Assembly (NCBI GenBank): GCA_029747015.1
Contig: JAKOGI010000363.1
Coordinates: 579,501-643,500 of the forward strand
Reading direction: 5' to 3'
Origin: Carnegiea gigantea
Lineage: Eukaryota; Streptophyta; Magnoliopsida; Caryophyllales; Cactaceae
DNA length: 64,000 nt
Part shown: piece after piece, positions 45,710 to 57,899 of the stretch
How the letters are laid out: the number at the start of each line of letters is the position of its first letter
Position numbering within the stretch: the stretch's first letter is position 1
The notes under the pieces: model-generated
Seen by the model: the letters and a program-made list of their open reading frames with translations, nothing else
Databases searched by the model: none
What the model was told of the DNA's origin: nothing
Made by a program: the position numbers and the translations under genes

Positions 45710-46721
45710 ATGGAAGTGAGCGAGGCAACATAGGCACGGACTCGTAGGGATAAAGCCCTTGCGGTTAATACCTCTGCACCTCCTAAGGTGCAGGATGCTT
45801 GGGAGAGTTCACGGGCAAACCCTCGAGTGGCTAGCCCATCTCCTCCTGAACGAGAAGCGTACGTCACGGTGGACGCCCTGAAAAACTTCATGTCCACCAT
45901 GACGAACGCCATCACTCGCTAGGTTTCAGAATAGGTTAGAAAAGCTATGGAGGTGGCTAACTCGACCAAGCCGCTTCCCCACCTCGATTACCTACCAACT
46001 CAAGGATGCGAGCCCTCCTACTGGTCGGAGGGATACCGTCTTCCCGTTACACGGAGCGGGGGCGAGAAGTGTCGCGATCAGACCGAAGTCGACGTCCTTA
46101 TACGGAGCAGCTAGCTCGACGCGCGGCCATAGGACCCATGGCAGCCCCAAGCAGGGGGCAACTGCCAAATCAACGATTGCTTCCACTCCCTATGCAACAC
46201 ATTCCAGACGAACCGCCTGGTTTGAGGAGCAAGAACAGACTTCCAAGCCTCGGGAAGAGGCCTCTGGCAGGCCCCGGCCCAGCCCAGAGCGCCGCACCCA
46301 TCAAGAGCGCACCCGGAGTCCGCCCTTAAGGGAGACACGCGGTCAGGAGCTGCACCGCCAAGACCGGTCTCCCCTAAGAACTTCAAGGCATGGCCGGGAA
46401 AGGGTGAGTCTTTCTGTCGTTGAGGTCGAGCGTCATCACGAAACCCCTATAAAGGTGTCGGAATGGCCGCTCGGCCAACCGCTCTGCCCTTCTTTACCCC
46501 GTTCAGCGCCGAAATAATTAATGCTCTGTGCTATGGAAAAGTTAAGATGCCCATGCTAGACTTTTATGACGGGATGACAAACCTTAAAGAGCATCTGGGG
46601 GTCTACAAGGTACAGATGTATGTGCAGGATGTAGATGATGCCGCTTACTACCGCTATTCCCTGCCACCTTAAAGGGAGCGGTGCAATCATGGTTTAATGG
46701 TCTGCCGTCGGGGAGCATCAC
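45710..46721 (+). pseudogene. Gag remnant of the third gypsy element, cut by the array
   Basis: Starts MEVSEAT, then a stop (TAG), ARTRRDKALAVNTS, VTVDALKNFMSTMTNAITR, another TAG, and VSEQVRKAMEVANS. A frame change leads to a basic disordered stretch (RSPLRTSRHGRERVSLSVVE). A further change gives PFSAEIINALCYGKVKMPML-DFYDGMTNLKEHLGVYKVQM, the start of a classic Gag core. The core breaks off at about 46721, where the TGTAACACCC array begins. Two frameshifts plus at least two stops make it dead. It encoded the capsid protein. Confidence 0.78.
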
Positions 46722-47133
46722 TGTAACACCCGCATTCTTTATTTTTCATCAAGCTGAGTGTATTGCCTTTTTTTGTTATAAAATCGTATTTTTAGTAACT
46801 ATACGGGTTAAATTATTATCGACGTGCATATGTGGACGATAATTCTATTAAAAAGAATGTTTCCGTCGATATTAATATTAATATTATTATTATTATTGAA
46901 AATCTTTTGATGATTTTAGTATGCGTTAATATAGATTATTAACGAGTGCTAAATTGATTAGGAATCCGAATACAATTAGGTTGTCAACCTTAGAATTAGT
47001 TTCGAGGTTTATTAAATTAAACCTTGATGTATTCAGGATCGAATAATCGACAAAGAGTCGTATCATCGATTCGGGTTGGGATTTGAGGTACGGGATTAGA
47101 AATTGGACTAGTGATGTTAGTTGAATGGGCAAG

Positions 47134-47137
<4 letters not shown>

Positions 47138-47225
<88 letters not shown>
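47138..47225. repeat. (TA)n microsatellite, unit 1
   Basis: About 44 TA repeats. In units 2-4 the position holds only a short AAAATAATAAATATATC stretch. Frames across it are artefacts. Confidence 0.97.
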
Positions 47226-47227
<2 letters not shown>

Positions 47228-47323
47228 AAAGGGGGGCCAAGCCCCTTCTCCTTCTTAGCCAAAATCACGAGATGGGGGGAGTTCTTGTTCTGGCCTCCCA
47301 TCGACCCCCCCTCGGCAAGCACC

Positions 47324-47325
<2 letters not shown>

Positions 47326-47362
<37 letters not shown>

Positions 47363-47465
47363 GGTCGAGGGATGCCGGTGGCCGGCCACTGCCGCAGCAC
47401 CGGTGCAAGCCCCCTTGGCGCTACTCCCCGATCACCACCGCGAAGAGAGAGAGAGAGTGACAGAG

Positions 47466-47516
<51 letters not shown>
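47326..47516. repeat. Two (GA)n tracts flanking a GC-rich spacer, unit 1
   Basis: GA runs at 47326-47359 and 47470-47516 (plus a short one at 47445). Equivalent pairs occur in unit 2 (52287-52334, 52440-52490), unit 3 (57229-57278, 57383-57396) and unit 4 (62150-62168, 62273-62282), shortening progressively. Confidence 0.93.
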
Positions 47517-47520
<4 letters not shown>

Positions 47521-48029
47521 AGGAGATGACGGCGCCGATGTGCCAGCGATGGTCTATCGCACCCCGCAACCCCCCGCCTGCGGCCACCAGTAGCAACAAC
47601 GAAGATATTAGTGAAACGGGAAGAAACCCAGGTCTGGGTTTGGGTCGAATTGGGTTCGTTTTTGCGAGGGTCAGGCATAGATTGGGCTCTGCTCGTGTGG
47701 GTTTGGGCAAGGCAGTGGAGGAATGTCGAATCCCTAGTTTGAAGCTTTCAAATCAAGTCCTAAAACCCATAATCGGGTCCTCTAGCATAGAATCGAGGTA
47801 GGTGTTTCTCGCCTCCTAAGTATTAGCAGTTTCGAAATTGTTTTAACCTTTAGGCTGCGTTGCATGTAAGTTTGGGATTAGTCAGATCAATTGGGATTAT
47901 GCATGTTCCATTTCAGCTGAATTTAGTTTAAATCGATGCATGTTAAGTTTAGTTAGTCTATGCCTGAAAGTGACTTCCAAAAAACCTAACGATGCCTTGA
48001 ATCGATATATGTTAGTTTAGTTAACTAAC

Positions 48030-48720
48030 ACTTAAAAAGTAGCTTCAAAATGAGTTATGCATGTTTAGAATAAGTATATTTAGTTAACACATACCTGAAA
48101 AGTAGCTTCGAAATGAGTTATGCATGTTTAGAATCAATTCAAGTATATTGAGTTAATACATGCCTGAAAAGTAGCTTCGAAATGAGTTATGCATGTTTAG
48201 AATCAATTCAAGTATATTTAGTTAATACATGCCTGAAAAGTAGCTTCAAAGTAAGTTATGCATTTTTAGAATCGATTCAAGTATATTTAGTTAGTACATG
48301 CCTGAAAAGTAGCTTCGAAATTAGTTATGCATGTTTGGAATCGATTCAAGTATATTTAGTTAATATATGCCTGAAAAATAGCTTAGAAATGAAATATGCC
48401 TGTTTAGATCAGATACATGTACGCTTAGTTAATTTACGTTCGTTTAATAACTTCGAAGTGAAATATGAATGTTTAGAATCGATGCATGCACACTTAGTTA
48501 ATTCATGCTCGTCCAATAGCTTTGAAACGAAATATGAATATTTAAAATCGATACATGTACACTTAGTTAGTTCATGCTCAAATAATAGCTTCAAAATGAA
48601 ATGTGAACGCTTAGAAGCGATACTGGTGCGATTAGTTAATTTATACTTGCATAGTGACTTCGTAATAATATCTGAATACCTCGAATCTATGTCTACTTAT
48701 TTAGTTAAATCATGCTTGTA
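48030..48720 (+). repeat. 69-bp tandem repeats, unit 1
   Basis: GTAGCTTCGAAATGAGTTATG-like starts recur at 48102, 48171, 48240, 48309 and 48378, exactly 69 bp apart, then more divergent copies to 48720. Because 69 is a multiple of three, one frame stays open (48182-48721, 179 residues, 23-residue repeat of the form SFEMSYACLESIQVYLVNTC). I regard the frame as a by-product of the period. Confidence 0.9.
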
Positions 48721-48721
48721 G

Positions 48722-51060
48722 CTTTGGAAATAAGTTATGAATGTTAAATGAGCATGTTTACCCCTCCATTACAATACATGAATGTAATTGAGTTTCATGC
48801 CCTGTGAGTTTAGTTCAACTTGCTAAGCGTTCGTTTCAAGTTAATGCGATATGGATATATATATTTATGTATATATGGTAATAACTGTTGGCTGCAGCGC
48901 ACTACTGAATTATATCTGCTTGCTCGGTAAGCTATGCATTGGTAAGTTTACATACTGCTTTTCAGTATGACCTAGGGGTTAGAATGCTAGATTGTGAAAT
49001 TGAGATCGAGATGGTAGTTGGATGGTTAAAGGTAGAACTATGAGTAGTTCGAGGTTTCTTGTAGTCGGTGGGAGCTTGGGTTGTGATTTACCGCAATCGT
49101 GTGGATTGCGAGGCCATGTGTGGCTTATTATGCTAGGTTGGATTATGAAGTGTTACGAATGTGCCATGTATGAAACCCTTCCCTCTTGAAATTGCTAAAT
49201 GATTCTATGTGAATGATTTGCGAACTTAGTAATCTTTAAAAGGACAACTGAAAAAGTTTTATTATGAAACTTAGTTTGAGTTATATGCTAGCTAAGTACT
49301 TTAAGTTTTGAATGAGTTTTGAATTGCGAGTTAGGAAATTCATTATGATTTTAAAAGGGTTTCCAAGTTGAAAATGAAAGAACCATAACCAATGGTAGGG
49401 TTATGGCCTATTTTTCTAGATAAGCATATATATATGAACAAGCATAAGTATGCATATGTGTAAGTAATTATGTTTATATTTATGTGTACATTGAGGAGCT
49501 ACTCTAGAAACTTTAAGCTTAAGTCTGAGACCCAGGGATGGTGGCTTAGTTTCCTACCTAGCATAACATAAGCTATGTTAAGACGACTCAAGGATGGTGC
49601 TTCGAATTATGCCTGAAGTCTCAGTATGGAAGTTATGTCTCAGCATGGTATGATGTCTGTCCAGATAAGCGTATGTTGCCGCTCGAGTTAGGCCGGCTCG
49701 GGATGGCAGTAACAAAGTACCTCTAAGAGTTTAGTCTTCTCAATTATGTGACCAAATCGTTACGTATGTTTCTTTTAGTAAACGATGATCTTACGCCAAG
49801 GGCATTTTTCTAATGAATAAGAAAAGCAGTTGGCATTTTGCCTTTTTAAATATTTCTGAAAGAAAGTTTTTAAGGGTCATTATAGGATCAATACGAAAGA
49901 GATTTCTTTTAAAGAATATGAGCCTCAAGAGGCTAAGAAAAGAGTTTTTATATGCCTCAAGAGGCTAAATGAAGTGTTTTCAGTAAAAAGAAAGAAAGCT
50001 TCCTGTGCATGACTTGTGCATATCATATGAATGAGATCTAGGTAAAGTATGCTGATGAATATAAAGCGTTATGTGCATATTCCAAGCATAACTTATGAAT
50101 GAGATGTGAAGCACCTTATGAGCATATTTCATGCATACCTTATGAATGAGATTTGATTGAGATTTGAAATGAGTGTGTCTAATGCATAACATATGAATGA
50201 AATGCAAAGAAAAGTATGGTTATGAAAAGAGATAACCTTATGTGCACATCATATGAATGAGGTTTCATGCATAGTTTGAATAGAATGCTAAGAAGTTATG
50301 TTTATGAAAAAGAAAGATTCCTATGCTTAGCCGTCGGTGCTTGCTTATGTGCTTAAGTGCTTGTTAGTTAAGGAATTCAGTTACTCAGGGGCTTAGAGAT
50401 GATTTGAACGACTAAAACTGAAGTTCATGGATAGGGATCCTTCCTTGAGGGTTTAAAGAACACATGATTTGAATTCAAATGATTAGAAAAGCCTTAATAT
50501 AAGCTTATCTTTGCCCCTAAAGTATGATTTACTCCTCGGATCCCATAGTGGAGTGAGCAGAAGCACTCAATGGTTGGTAGGGAATGAGTTAGAAGCAGTT
50601 AAGCCATTCTCCTTTTGAAACATCGAGACTTTAAAAGTTGAGATCCTTCCTAAATAGTGAGTCAAGGTTTTTCTTCCGCATGAAAGACCTTTCTAATTCG
50701 ATAGTTAGGCCTTACTATTGCGTCTGAAGACTTGCACTTGCTTTACAATGATGTTCGTGCCTTGTTCCATAAGCATAAACTTCTATGTGTAACTAGATGT
50801 ATTGAACACTTACTTGTCACGATGCATTCGTTGCTTGATGTGTTCATGACCAGATATGTGTTTTGTGAATGAATTGTTGCACTTCTTGGTGTTTGCTTGA
50901 CTTGAGTTGGGTTAAACATATGATTGGACTAGCCAGATGATTTAACCTTTGTAATTCATAACATGGCGAGACCTCTGACTCGTTATTTGCATCCCTTGAA
51001 TTCTATGATTCCATGTTATAGCTGAATAATTGCATACACACATATCTAAATGCATGATAA
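48722..51060 (+). other. Distal LTR region of unit 1
   Basis: Non-coding. Holds a GGATATATATATTTATGTATATATGG palindrome-like segment near 48850, CCTCAAGAGGCTAA repeats near 49920, and loosely repeated ATGAATGAGAT words at 50020-50270. No clear TATA/start element could be fixed. Confidence 0.45.
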
Positions 51061-51112
51061 GGCAGCCATAGAAACTTGCATGTGCCTATTCTTGCCCCTG
51101 TATTCTGCATTG

Positions 51113-51165
51113 ATCAGAGTGGCCTAGCGGAAGCGTGTAGGCCCATAACTCACAAACCCCAGGAA
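51113..51165 (+). other. Initiator tRNA-Met-like sequence, unit 1
   Basis: Reads ATCAGAGTGG, CCTAGCGGAAGCGTG, GGCCCATAACTCACA, CCCCAGG in order: about 44 of 52 positions agree with plant initiator tRNA-Met as I remember it, including the acceptor 5' strand, A box, anticodon CAT and anticodon stem. The T arm and 3' acceptor strand do not follow, so this is not a functional tRNA gene. It begins 4 nt after the proposed LTR end CA. Confidence 0.75.
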
Positions 51166-51733
51166 TGTCAGTGGCATATGCTTTCACTTTGTAATTTGCT
51201 TGCTATACGCGTATTAGACGGTTTCATGTTGCTTATGATTCCGAGGCCTGAAAATGCTGAATTACTGATTCTATGCGATACTGTTGTGCTTAAGTGAAGC
51301 CACGTGGTGCTATGTGACGTTCTTATTATTCTAATGTGTTATAGAAATCTCTGAGTCAACTGCTTAATTGTCCTTCCTTTAAACTTCAATTCATAGCAAT
51401 GCATGTGCATAGAGTTGTTGCTTGCTAGGTGGATTCAGTCTAGATTATCAAAAATCTATGTTCATTTTTTTAAAAAAAGAAGCCCAATATGGTAGTCCAT
51501 GCTAACTCATTTGCCCCTGTTCAATGCAATTTGCCCTCGACGCCTAAATAGAGTGAGTAGACGCTTGAAGAGGATTGACGAAGAGGAGACTGGATACCAT
51601 AAGCCTCTTTTTTGATTTGAATTAATTGTAAAACAAGATTTTCGATTTTAGTGTGAGTTGTGTAGATTATGTCATGTGCGCACACATCTTCGGTACGACC
51701 GAACATGGTTTGGAATTTCGGGGACGAAATTCT

Positions 51734-51748
51734 TTTAGGGGGGAAGAA
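51734..51748 (+). other. Polypurine tract, unit 1/2 junction
   Basis: TTTAGGGGGGAAGAA directly before TGTAACACCC, preceded by GGAATTTCGGGGACGAAATTC. The same occurs at 56677-56691 and 61591-61605. A small frame across it (51669-51869) bridges internal and LTR sequence and is not a gene. Confidence 0.82.
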
Positions 51749-52282
51749 TGTAACACCCGCATTCTTTATTTTTCGTCAAGCTGAGTGTATTGCCTTTTTA
51801 CGTTGTAAAATCGTATTTTTAGTAACTATATGGTTTAAATTATTATCGACGTGCTTATGTGGATGGTAATTTTATTAAAAAGAATGTTTTCGTCGCTATT
51901 AATATTATTATTATTATTAGTAGTTTTGAAAATCTTTCGATGATTTTTCGTATACATTAATATAGATTATTAATGAGTACTAAATCGATTAGGCACCCGA
52001 ATACAATTAGGTTGCCAACCTTAGAATTAGTTTCGAGGTTTATTAAATTGAATCTTGACGTATTTGGAATCGAATAATTGACGAAGGGTCATATCATCGA
52101 TTCGGGTTAGGATTCGAGGTACGGGATTAGAAATTAAACTGGCGATGTTCGTTGAATGGGTAAGCAACAAAAATAATAAATATATCAAAAGGGGGGCCAA
52201 GCCCCTTTTCTTTCTCAGCCAAAATCACGAGAAGGGGGCGAGTTCTTGTTCTGGCCCCCTGTCGACCCCTCCCCAGCAAGCA

Positions 52283-52341
<59 letters not shown>

Positions 52342-52984
52342 TCGAGGGATGCCGACAGCCTATCACCGTCGCACTGGTGCGACCCCCCTTGGTGCTGCTC
52401 CCCGATCACCACCGCAAAGAGAGAGAGAGTGACAGAGGCTGAGAGAGAGAGAGAGAGAGAGAGGGAGGGAGAGAGAGAGAGAGAGAGGGAAGGAGGCGAC
52501 GGCGCCGATGTGCCGGCGACCGTCTGTCGCACACCGCGAACCCCTACCGGTGACCACCAGTAGCAATAACGAAGATATTAGTGGAAGGGGAAGAAACCCA
52601 GATCTGGGTTTGGGTCGAATTGGGTTCGTTTTTGCGAGGGTCAAGCATAGATTGGGGTCTGTTCGTGTGGGTTTGGGCAAGGTAGTAGAGGAAGGTCGAA
52701 TCCCTAGTTTGAAGATTTCAAATCGAGTCCCAAAACCCATAATCGGGTCCTCTAGCATGGAATCAAGGTGGGTGTTTCTCGCCTCTTAAGTATTAGTAGT
52801 TTTGAAATTGTTTTAACCTTTAGGTTGCATTGCATGTGAGTTTAGGATTAGCCAGATCGATTGGGATTATGCATGTTCTATTTCAGCTGAATTTAGTTTA
52901 AATCGATGCATGTTAGGTTTGGTTAGTCTATGCCTGAAAATGACTTCGAAATAACCTAACGATGCCTTGATTCGATATACGTTA

Positions 52985-53630
52985 GTTTAGTTAACTGACG
53001 CTTGAAAAGTAGCTTCGAAATGAGTCATGTGTGCTTAGAATCGATTCAAGTATGTTTAGTTAATATATGTCGGAAAAGTAGCTTCGAAATGATTTATGCA
53101 TGTTTAGAATCGATTCATGTATATTTAGTTAATACATGCCTAAAAAGCAGCTTCGAAGTGAGTTATCCATGTTTAGAATCGATTCAAGTATATTTAGTTA
53201 ATACATGCCTGAAAAGTCGCTTCGAAATGAGTTATGTATGTTTGGAATCGATTCATGTATATTTAGTTAATATACGCTTGAAAATTAGCTTTGAAATGAA
53301 ATATGCCTGTTTGGATTTGATACATGTGCGCTTAGTTAATTTACGTTCATTTCATAACTTCGAAGTGAAATATGAATGTTTAGAGTCGATGCATGTACAC
53401 TTAGTTAATTCATGTTCGTTTAATAGCTTCGAAACGAAATATGAATGTTTAGAATCGATACATGTACACTTAGTTAATTCATGCTCAAATAATAGCTTCG
53501 AAATGAAATGTGAATGCTTAGAAGCGATACGAGTGCGATTAGTTAATTTATGCCTGAATATTGACTTCGTAATAATAAATGAACACTTCGAATCGATGCC
53601 TGCTTATTTAGTTAAATCATGCTTGTAACT
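52985..53630 (+). repeat. 69-bp tandem repeats, unit 2
   Basis: Same repeat as unit 1. The frame through it (53002-53628) stays open for 208 residues, the longest of the four copies. Confidence 0.9.
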
Positions 53631-56055
53631 TTAGAAATAGGTTATGAATGTTGAATGAGCATGTTTACCCCTTCATTGTAATACATAAATGTAATCGAGT
53701 TTCATGCCCTGTGAGTTTAGTTCAGCTTGCTAAGCGGTCGTTTCAAGTTAATGCGATATGGATATATATATTTATGTACATATGGTAATAACTGCTGGCT
53801 GTAGCACATTGCTGAATTATATCTGCTTGCTCGGTAAGTTATGCATTGGTAAGTTTACATACCGCTTTTCAGTATGGCCTAGGGGTTAGAATGCTAGATT
53901 GTGAAATTGAGATCGAGATGGTAGTTGGATGGCATGAGGTAGAACTATGAGTGGTTCGAGGTTTCCTATGGTCGGTTGTTATGTGAGGAGGGAGCCTGGG
54001 TTGTGATTTACCGCAATCGTGTGGATTGCAAGGCCATGTGTGGCTTATTCTGCTGAGTTGGATTATAAAGTGTTATGAATGTGGCATGTGTGAAACCCGT
54101 CCCTCTTGAAATTGCTAAATGATTCTATGTGAATGATTTGTGAACTTAGTAATCTTTAAAAGGACAACTGAAGGAGTTTTATTACGAAACTTAGTTTGAG
54201 TTATATGCTAGCTAATTACTTTAAGTTTTGAATGAGTTTTGAATTGCGAGTTAGGAAATTCATTATGATTTTAAAAAGGTTTCCAAGTGGAAAATGAATG
54301 AACCATAACCAATGGTAGGGTTATGGGTTATTTTTCCAGCTAAGCATATATATATAAATAAGCATAAGTTTGCATATATGTAAGTAATCATGTTTATGTT
54401 TATGTGTACGTTGAGGAGCTACTCTAGAAACTTTAAGCTTAAGTCTGAGAGCCGGGGATGGTGGCTTCGTTTCCGACCTAGCGTAACATAAGCTATGTTA
54501 AGATGACTCAGGGATGGTGGTTCGAATCCCGCATGAAGTCTCAGTATGTAAGTTATATCTCAGCGTAGTATGATGTCTGTCTGGATGGGCGTATGTTGCC
54601 GCTCGAGTTTAGCCGGCTCGGGATGGCAGTAACAAAGTACCTCTAAGAGTTTAGTCTCCTCAATTATGTGGTCAAATCGTTATATATGTTCCTTTTGATA
54701 AACGATGATCGTACGCCAATGGTATTTTCCTAATGAATAAGAAAAGCAGTTGGCGTTTCACCTTTTTAAGTATTTCAGGAAAAAAGTTTTCAAGGGTCAT
54801 TATAGGACCAATACGAAAGAGATTTCTTTTAAAGAATATGAGCCTCAAGAGGCTAAGAAAAGAGTTTTTATGTGCCTCAAGAGGCTAAGTGAAGTGTTTT
54901 TAGTAAAAAGAAAGGGAGCTTCCTGTGTATGACTTGTGCATATCAGATGAATGAGATCTAAGTACAGTATGCTGATGAAAATAAAGCATTATGTGCATAT
55001 TCCAAGTATAACTTACGAATGAGATGTGAAGTAAGATACGACTATAAAAAAAGAAAGCCTTATGAGCATATTTCATGCATACCCTATGAATGAGATTTGA
55101 TTGAGACTTGAAATGAGTGTGTCTTATGAATATCATGTGAATGAAATGCCAAGAAAAGTATGGTTATAAAAAGAGATAACCTTATGTGCACATCATATGA
55201 ATGAGGTTTCATGCATAGTTTGAATGGAATGCTAAGAAGTTATGTTTATGAAAAAGAAAGATTTCTATGCTTAGCCGTCGGTGCTTGCTTATGTGCTTAA
55301 GTGCTTGTTAGTTAAGGAATTCAATCACTCAGGGGCTTAGAGATGATTTGAACGGCTAAAAATGAAGTTCATGGATAGGGATCCTTCCTTGAGGGTCTAA
55401 AGAACACATGATTTGAATTCAAATGATTAGAAAAGCCTTAATATAAGCTTATCTTTGCCCCTAAAGTATGATTTACTCCTCCGACCCCATAATGGAGCGA
55501 GCAGAAGCACTCAATGGTTGGTAAGGAATGAGTTAGAAGCGGTTAAGCCATTCTCCTTTCGAAACATAGAGACTTTAAAAGCTGAGATCCTTCCTAAATA
55601 GTGAGTCAAGGTTATTCTTTCGCATGAAAGACCTTTCTAATTCGATAGTTAGGCCTTACTGTTGCGTCTGAAGACTTGCACTTGCTTTACAGTGATGTTC
55701 ATGCCTTATTCCATGAGCATAAACTTCTATATGTAACTAGATGTATTGAACACTTACTTGTCACGATGCATTCGTTGCTTGATGTGTTCATGACCAGATA
55801 TGTGTTTTGTGAATGAATTGTGCACTTCTTGGGGTTTGCTTGACTTGAGTTGGGTTAAACATATGATTGGACTAGCCAGATGATTTAACCTCTGTAATTC
55901 ATAACGTGGCGAGACCTCTGACTCGTTATTTGCATCCCTTGAATTCTACGATTCCATGTTATAGCTGAATAATTGCATACGCACATATCTAAATGCATGA
56001 TGAGGTAGCCATAGAAACTTGCATGCGCTTATTCTTGCCCCTGTATTCTACATTG

Positions 56056-56108
56056 ATCAGAGTGGCCTAGCGGAAGCGTGTAGGCCCATAACTCACAGAC
56101 CCCAGGAA
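56056..56108 (+). other. Initiator tRNA-Met-like sequence, unit 2
   Basis: Same stretch as in unit 1, directly after ..TTCTACATTG. ACTCACAGACCCCAGG is slightly closer to the tRNA than unit 1 (CACAAACCCC). Confidence 0.75.
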
Positions 56109-56676
56109 TGTCAGTGGCATATGCTTTCACTTTGTAATTTGCTTGCTATATGCGTACTAGACGGCTGCATGTTGCTTATGATTCCTAGACTTGAAAATGC
56201 TGAATTACTGATTCTACGCGATACTGTTGTGCTTAAGTGAAGCCACGTGGTGCTATGTGACGTTCTTATTATTCTAATGTGTTATAGAAATCTCTGAGTC
56301 AACTGCTTAATTGTCCTTCCGTTAAACTTCAATTCATAGCAATGCATGTGCATAGAGTTGTTGCTTGCTAGGTGGATTCAGTCTAGATTATCAAAAATCT
56401 ATGTTCATTTTTTTTAAAAAACAAGCCCAATATGGTAGTCCATGCCAACTCATTTGCCCCTGTTCGATGCGATTTGCCCTCGGCGCCTAAATAGAGTGAG
56501 TAGACGCTTGAAGAGGATTGACGAGGAGGGGACTGGATACCATAAGCCTCTTTTTTGATTTGAATTAATTGTAAAACAAGATTTTCGATTTTAGTGTGAG
56601 TTGTGTAGATTATGTCATGTGCGCACACATCTTCGGTACGACCGAACATGGTTTGGAATTTCGGGGACGAAATTCT

Positions 56677-56691
56677 TTTAGGGGGGAAGAA
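56677..56691 (+). other. Polypurine tract, unit 2/3 junction
   Basis: Identical to 51734-51748. Confidence 0.82.
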
Positions 56692-57225
56692 TGTAACACC
56701 CGCATTCTTTATTTTTCGTCAAGCTGAGTGTATTGCCTTTTTACGTTGTAAAATCGTATTTTTAGTAACTATATGGTTTAAATTATTATCGACGTGCTTA
56801 TGTGGATGGTAATTTTATTAAAAAGAATGTTTTCGTCGCTATTAATATTATTATTATTATTAGTAGTTTTGAAAATCTTTCGATGATTTTTCGTATACAT
56901 TAATATAGATTATTAATGAGTACTAAATCGATTAGGCACCCGAATACAATTAGGTTGCCAACCTTAGAATTAGTTTCGAGGTTTATTAAATTGAATCTTG
57001 ACGTATTTGGAATCGAATAATTGACGAAGGGTCATATCATCGATTCGGGTTAGGATTCGAGGTACGGGATTAGAAATTAAACTGGCGATGTTCGTTGAAT
57101 GGGTAAGCAACAAAAATAATAAATATATCAAAAGGGGGGCCAAGCCCCTTTTCTTTCTCAGCCAAAATCACGAGAAGGGGGCGAGTTCTTGTTCTGGCCC
57201 CCTGTCGACCCCTCCCCAGCAAGCA

Positions 57226-57282
<57 letters not shown>

Positions 57283-57899
57283 GGTCGAGGGATGCCGACG
57301 GCCTGCCACCGTCGTACCGGTGCGACCCCCTTGGCGCTGCTCCCCGATCACCACAGCAAAGAGAGAGAGAGTGACAGAGGCTGAGAGAGAGAGAGGGGGG
57401 GAAGGAGACGACGGCGCCAATGTGCCGGCGACCGTCTGTCGCACCCCGCGAACCCCTGTCGGCGACCACCAGTAGCAATAACGAAGATATTAGTGGGAGG
57501 GGAAGAAACCCAGATTTGGGTTTGGGTCAAATTGGGTTCGTTTTTGCGAGGGTCAAGCATAGATTAGGGTCTGTTCGTGCGGGTTTGGGCAAGGCAGTAG
57601 AGGAAGGTCGAATCCCTAGTTTGAAGATTTCAAATCGGGTCCCAAAACCCATAATCAGGTCCTTTAGCATGGAATCAAGGTGGGTGTTTCTCACCTCCTA
57701 AGTATTAGTAGTTTCGAAATTGTTTTAACCTTTAGGTTGCGTCGCATGCGAGTTTAGGATTAGCCAGATCGATTGGGATTCTGCATGTTCTATTTCAGCT
57801 AAATTTAGTTTAAATTGATGCATGTTAAGTTTAGTTAGTCTATGCCTGAAAATGACTTCGAAATAACCTAACGATGCCTTGAATCGATATATGTTAGTT

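Larger units (their letters stand above)
46722..51748 (+). mobile_element. Array unit 1: LTR plus short internal region
   Basis: Begins TGTAACACCCGCATTCTTTA, ends in a polypurine tract; 5027 bp. Proposed LTR: 46722-51109 (ending ..CTGCA), followed by a degenerate primer-site region with initiator-tRNA-like sequence, then about 640 bp to the next unit. Contains (TA)n and two (GA)n tracts, a GC-rich 'genic-looking' stretch at 47360-47800, the 69-bp repeats, and a 48.8-51.0 kb non-coding stretch. No gag or pol. Unit 1 is the most different copy. Family inferred as Tekay/Del-type chromovirus from the TGTAACACCC end and the TTTCGGGGACGAAATTC block before the polypurine tract. Confidence 0.8.
51749..56691 (+). 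mobile_element. Array unit 2
   Basis: 4943 bp, same organisation as unit 1 but without the TA run. Its first 500 bp appear identical to those of unit 3, while the rest differs by a few percent. Proposed LTR 51749-56052; internal region 56053-56691. No gag or pol. Confidence 0.85.

Noticed and set aside
47111..47801. Long overlapping frames of alternating Tyr-Ile or Arg-Glu/Leu-Ser across TA and GA runs (also 52145-52758, 57070-57478, 62006-62476)
   Set aside because: Pure consequence of dinucleotide microsatellites; no domain, and length changes between units.
48030..48720. CRISPR-like array
   Set aside because: The 69-bp units are contiguous diverged tandem copies without spacers, in a plant LTR.
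51113..51165. Functional tRNA-Met gene
   Set aside because: T arm and 3' acceptor strand are missing and the A-box region has changes; only a tRNA-like remnant is supported.
51669..51869. 66-residue frame repeated at 56612 (VWNFGDEILLGGKNVTPAFF...)
   Set aside because: It bridges the pre-polypurine block, the polypurine tract and the LTR start. Conservation is explained by those replication signals.
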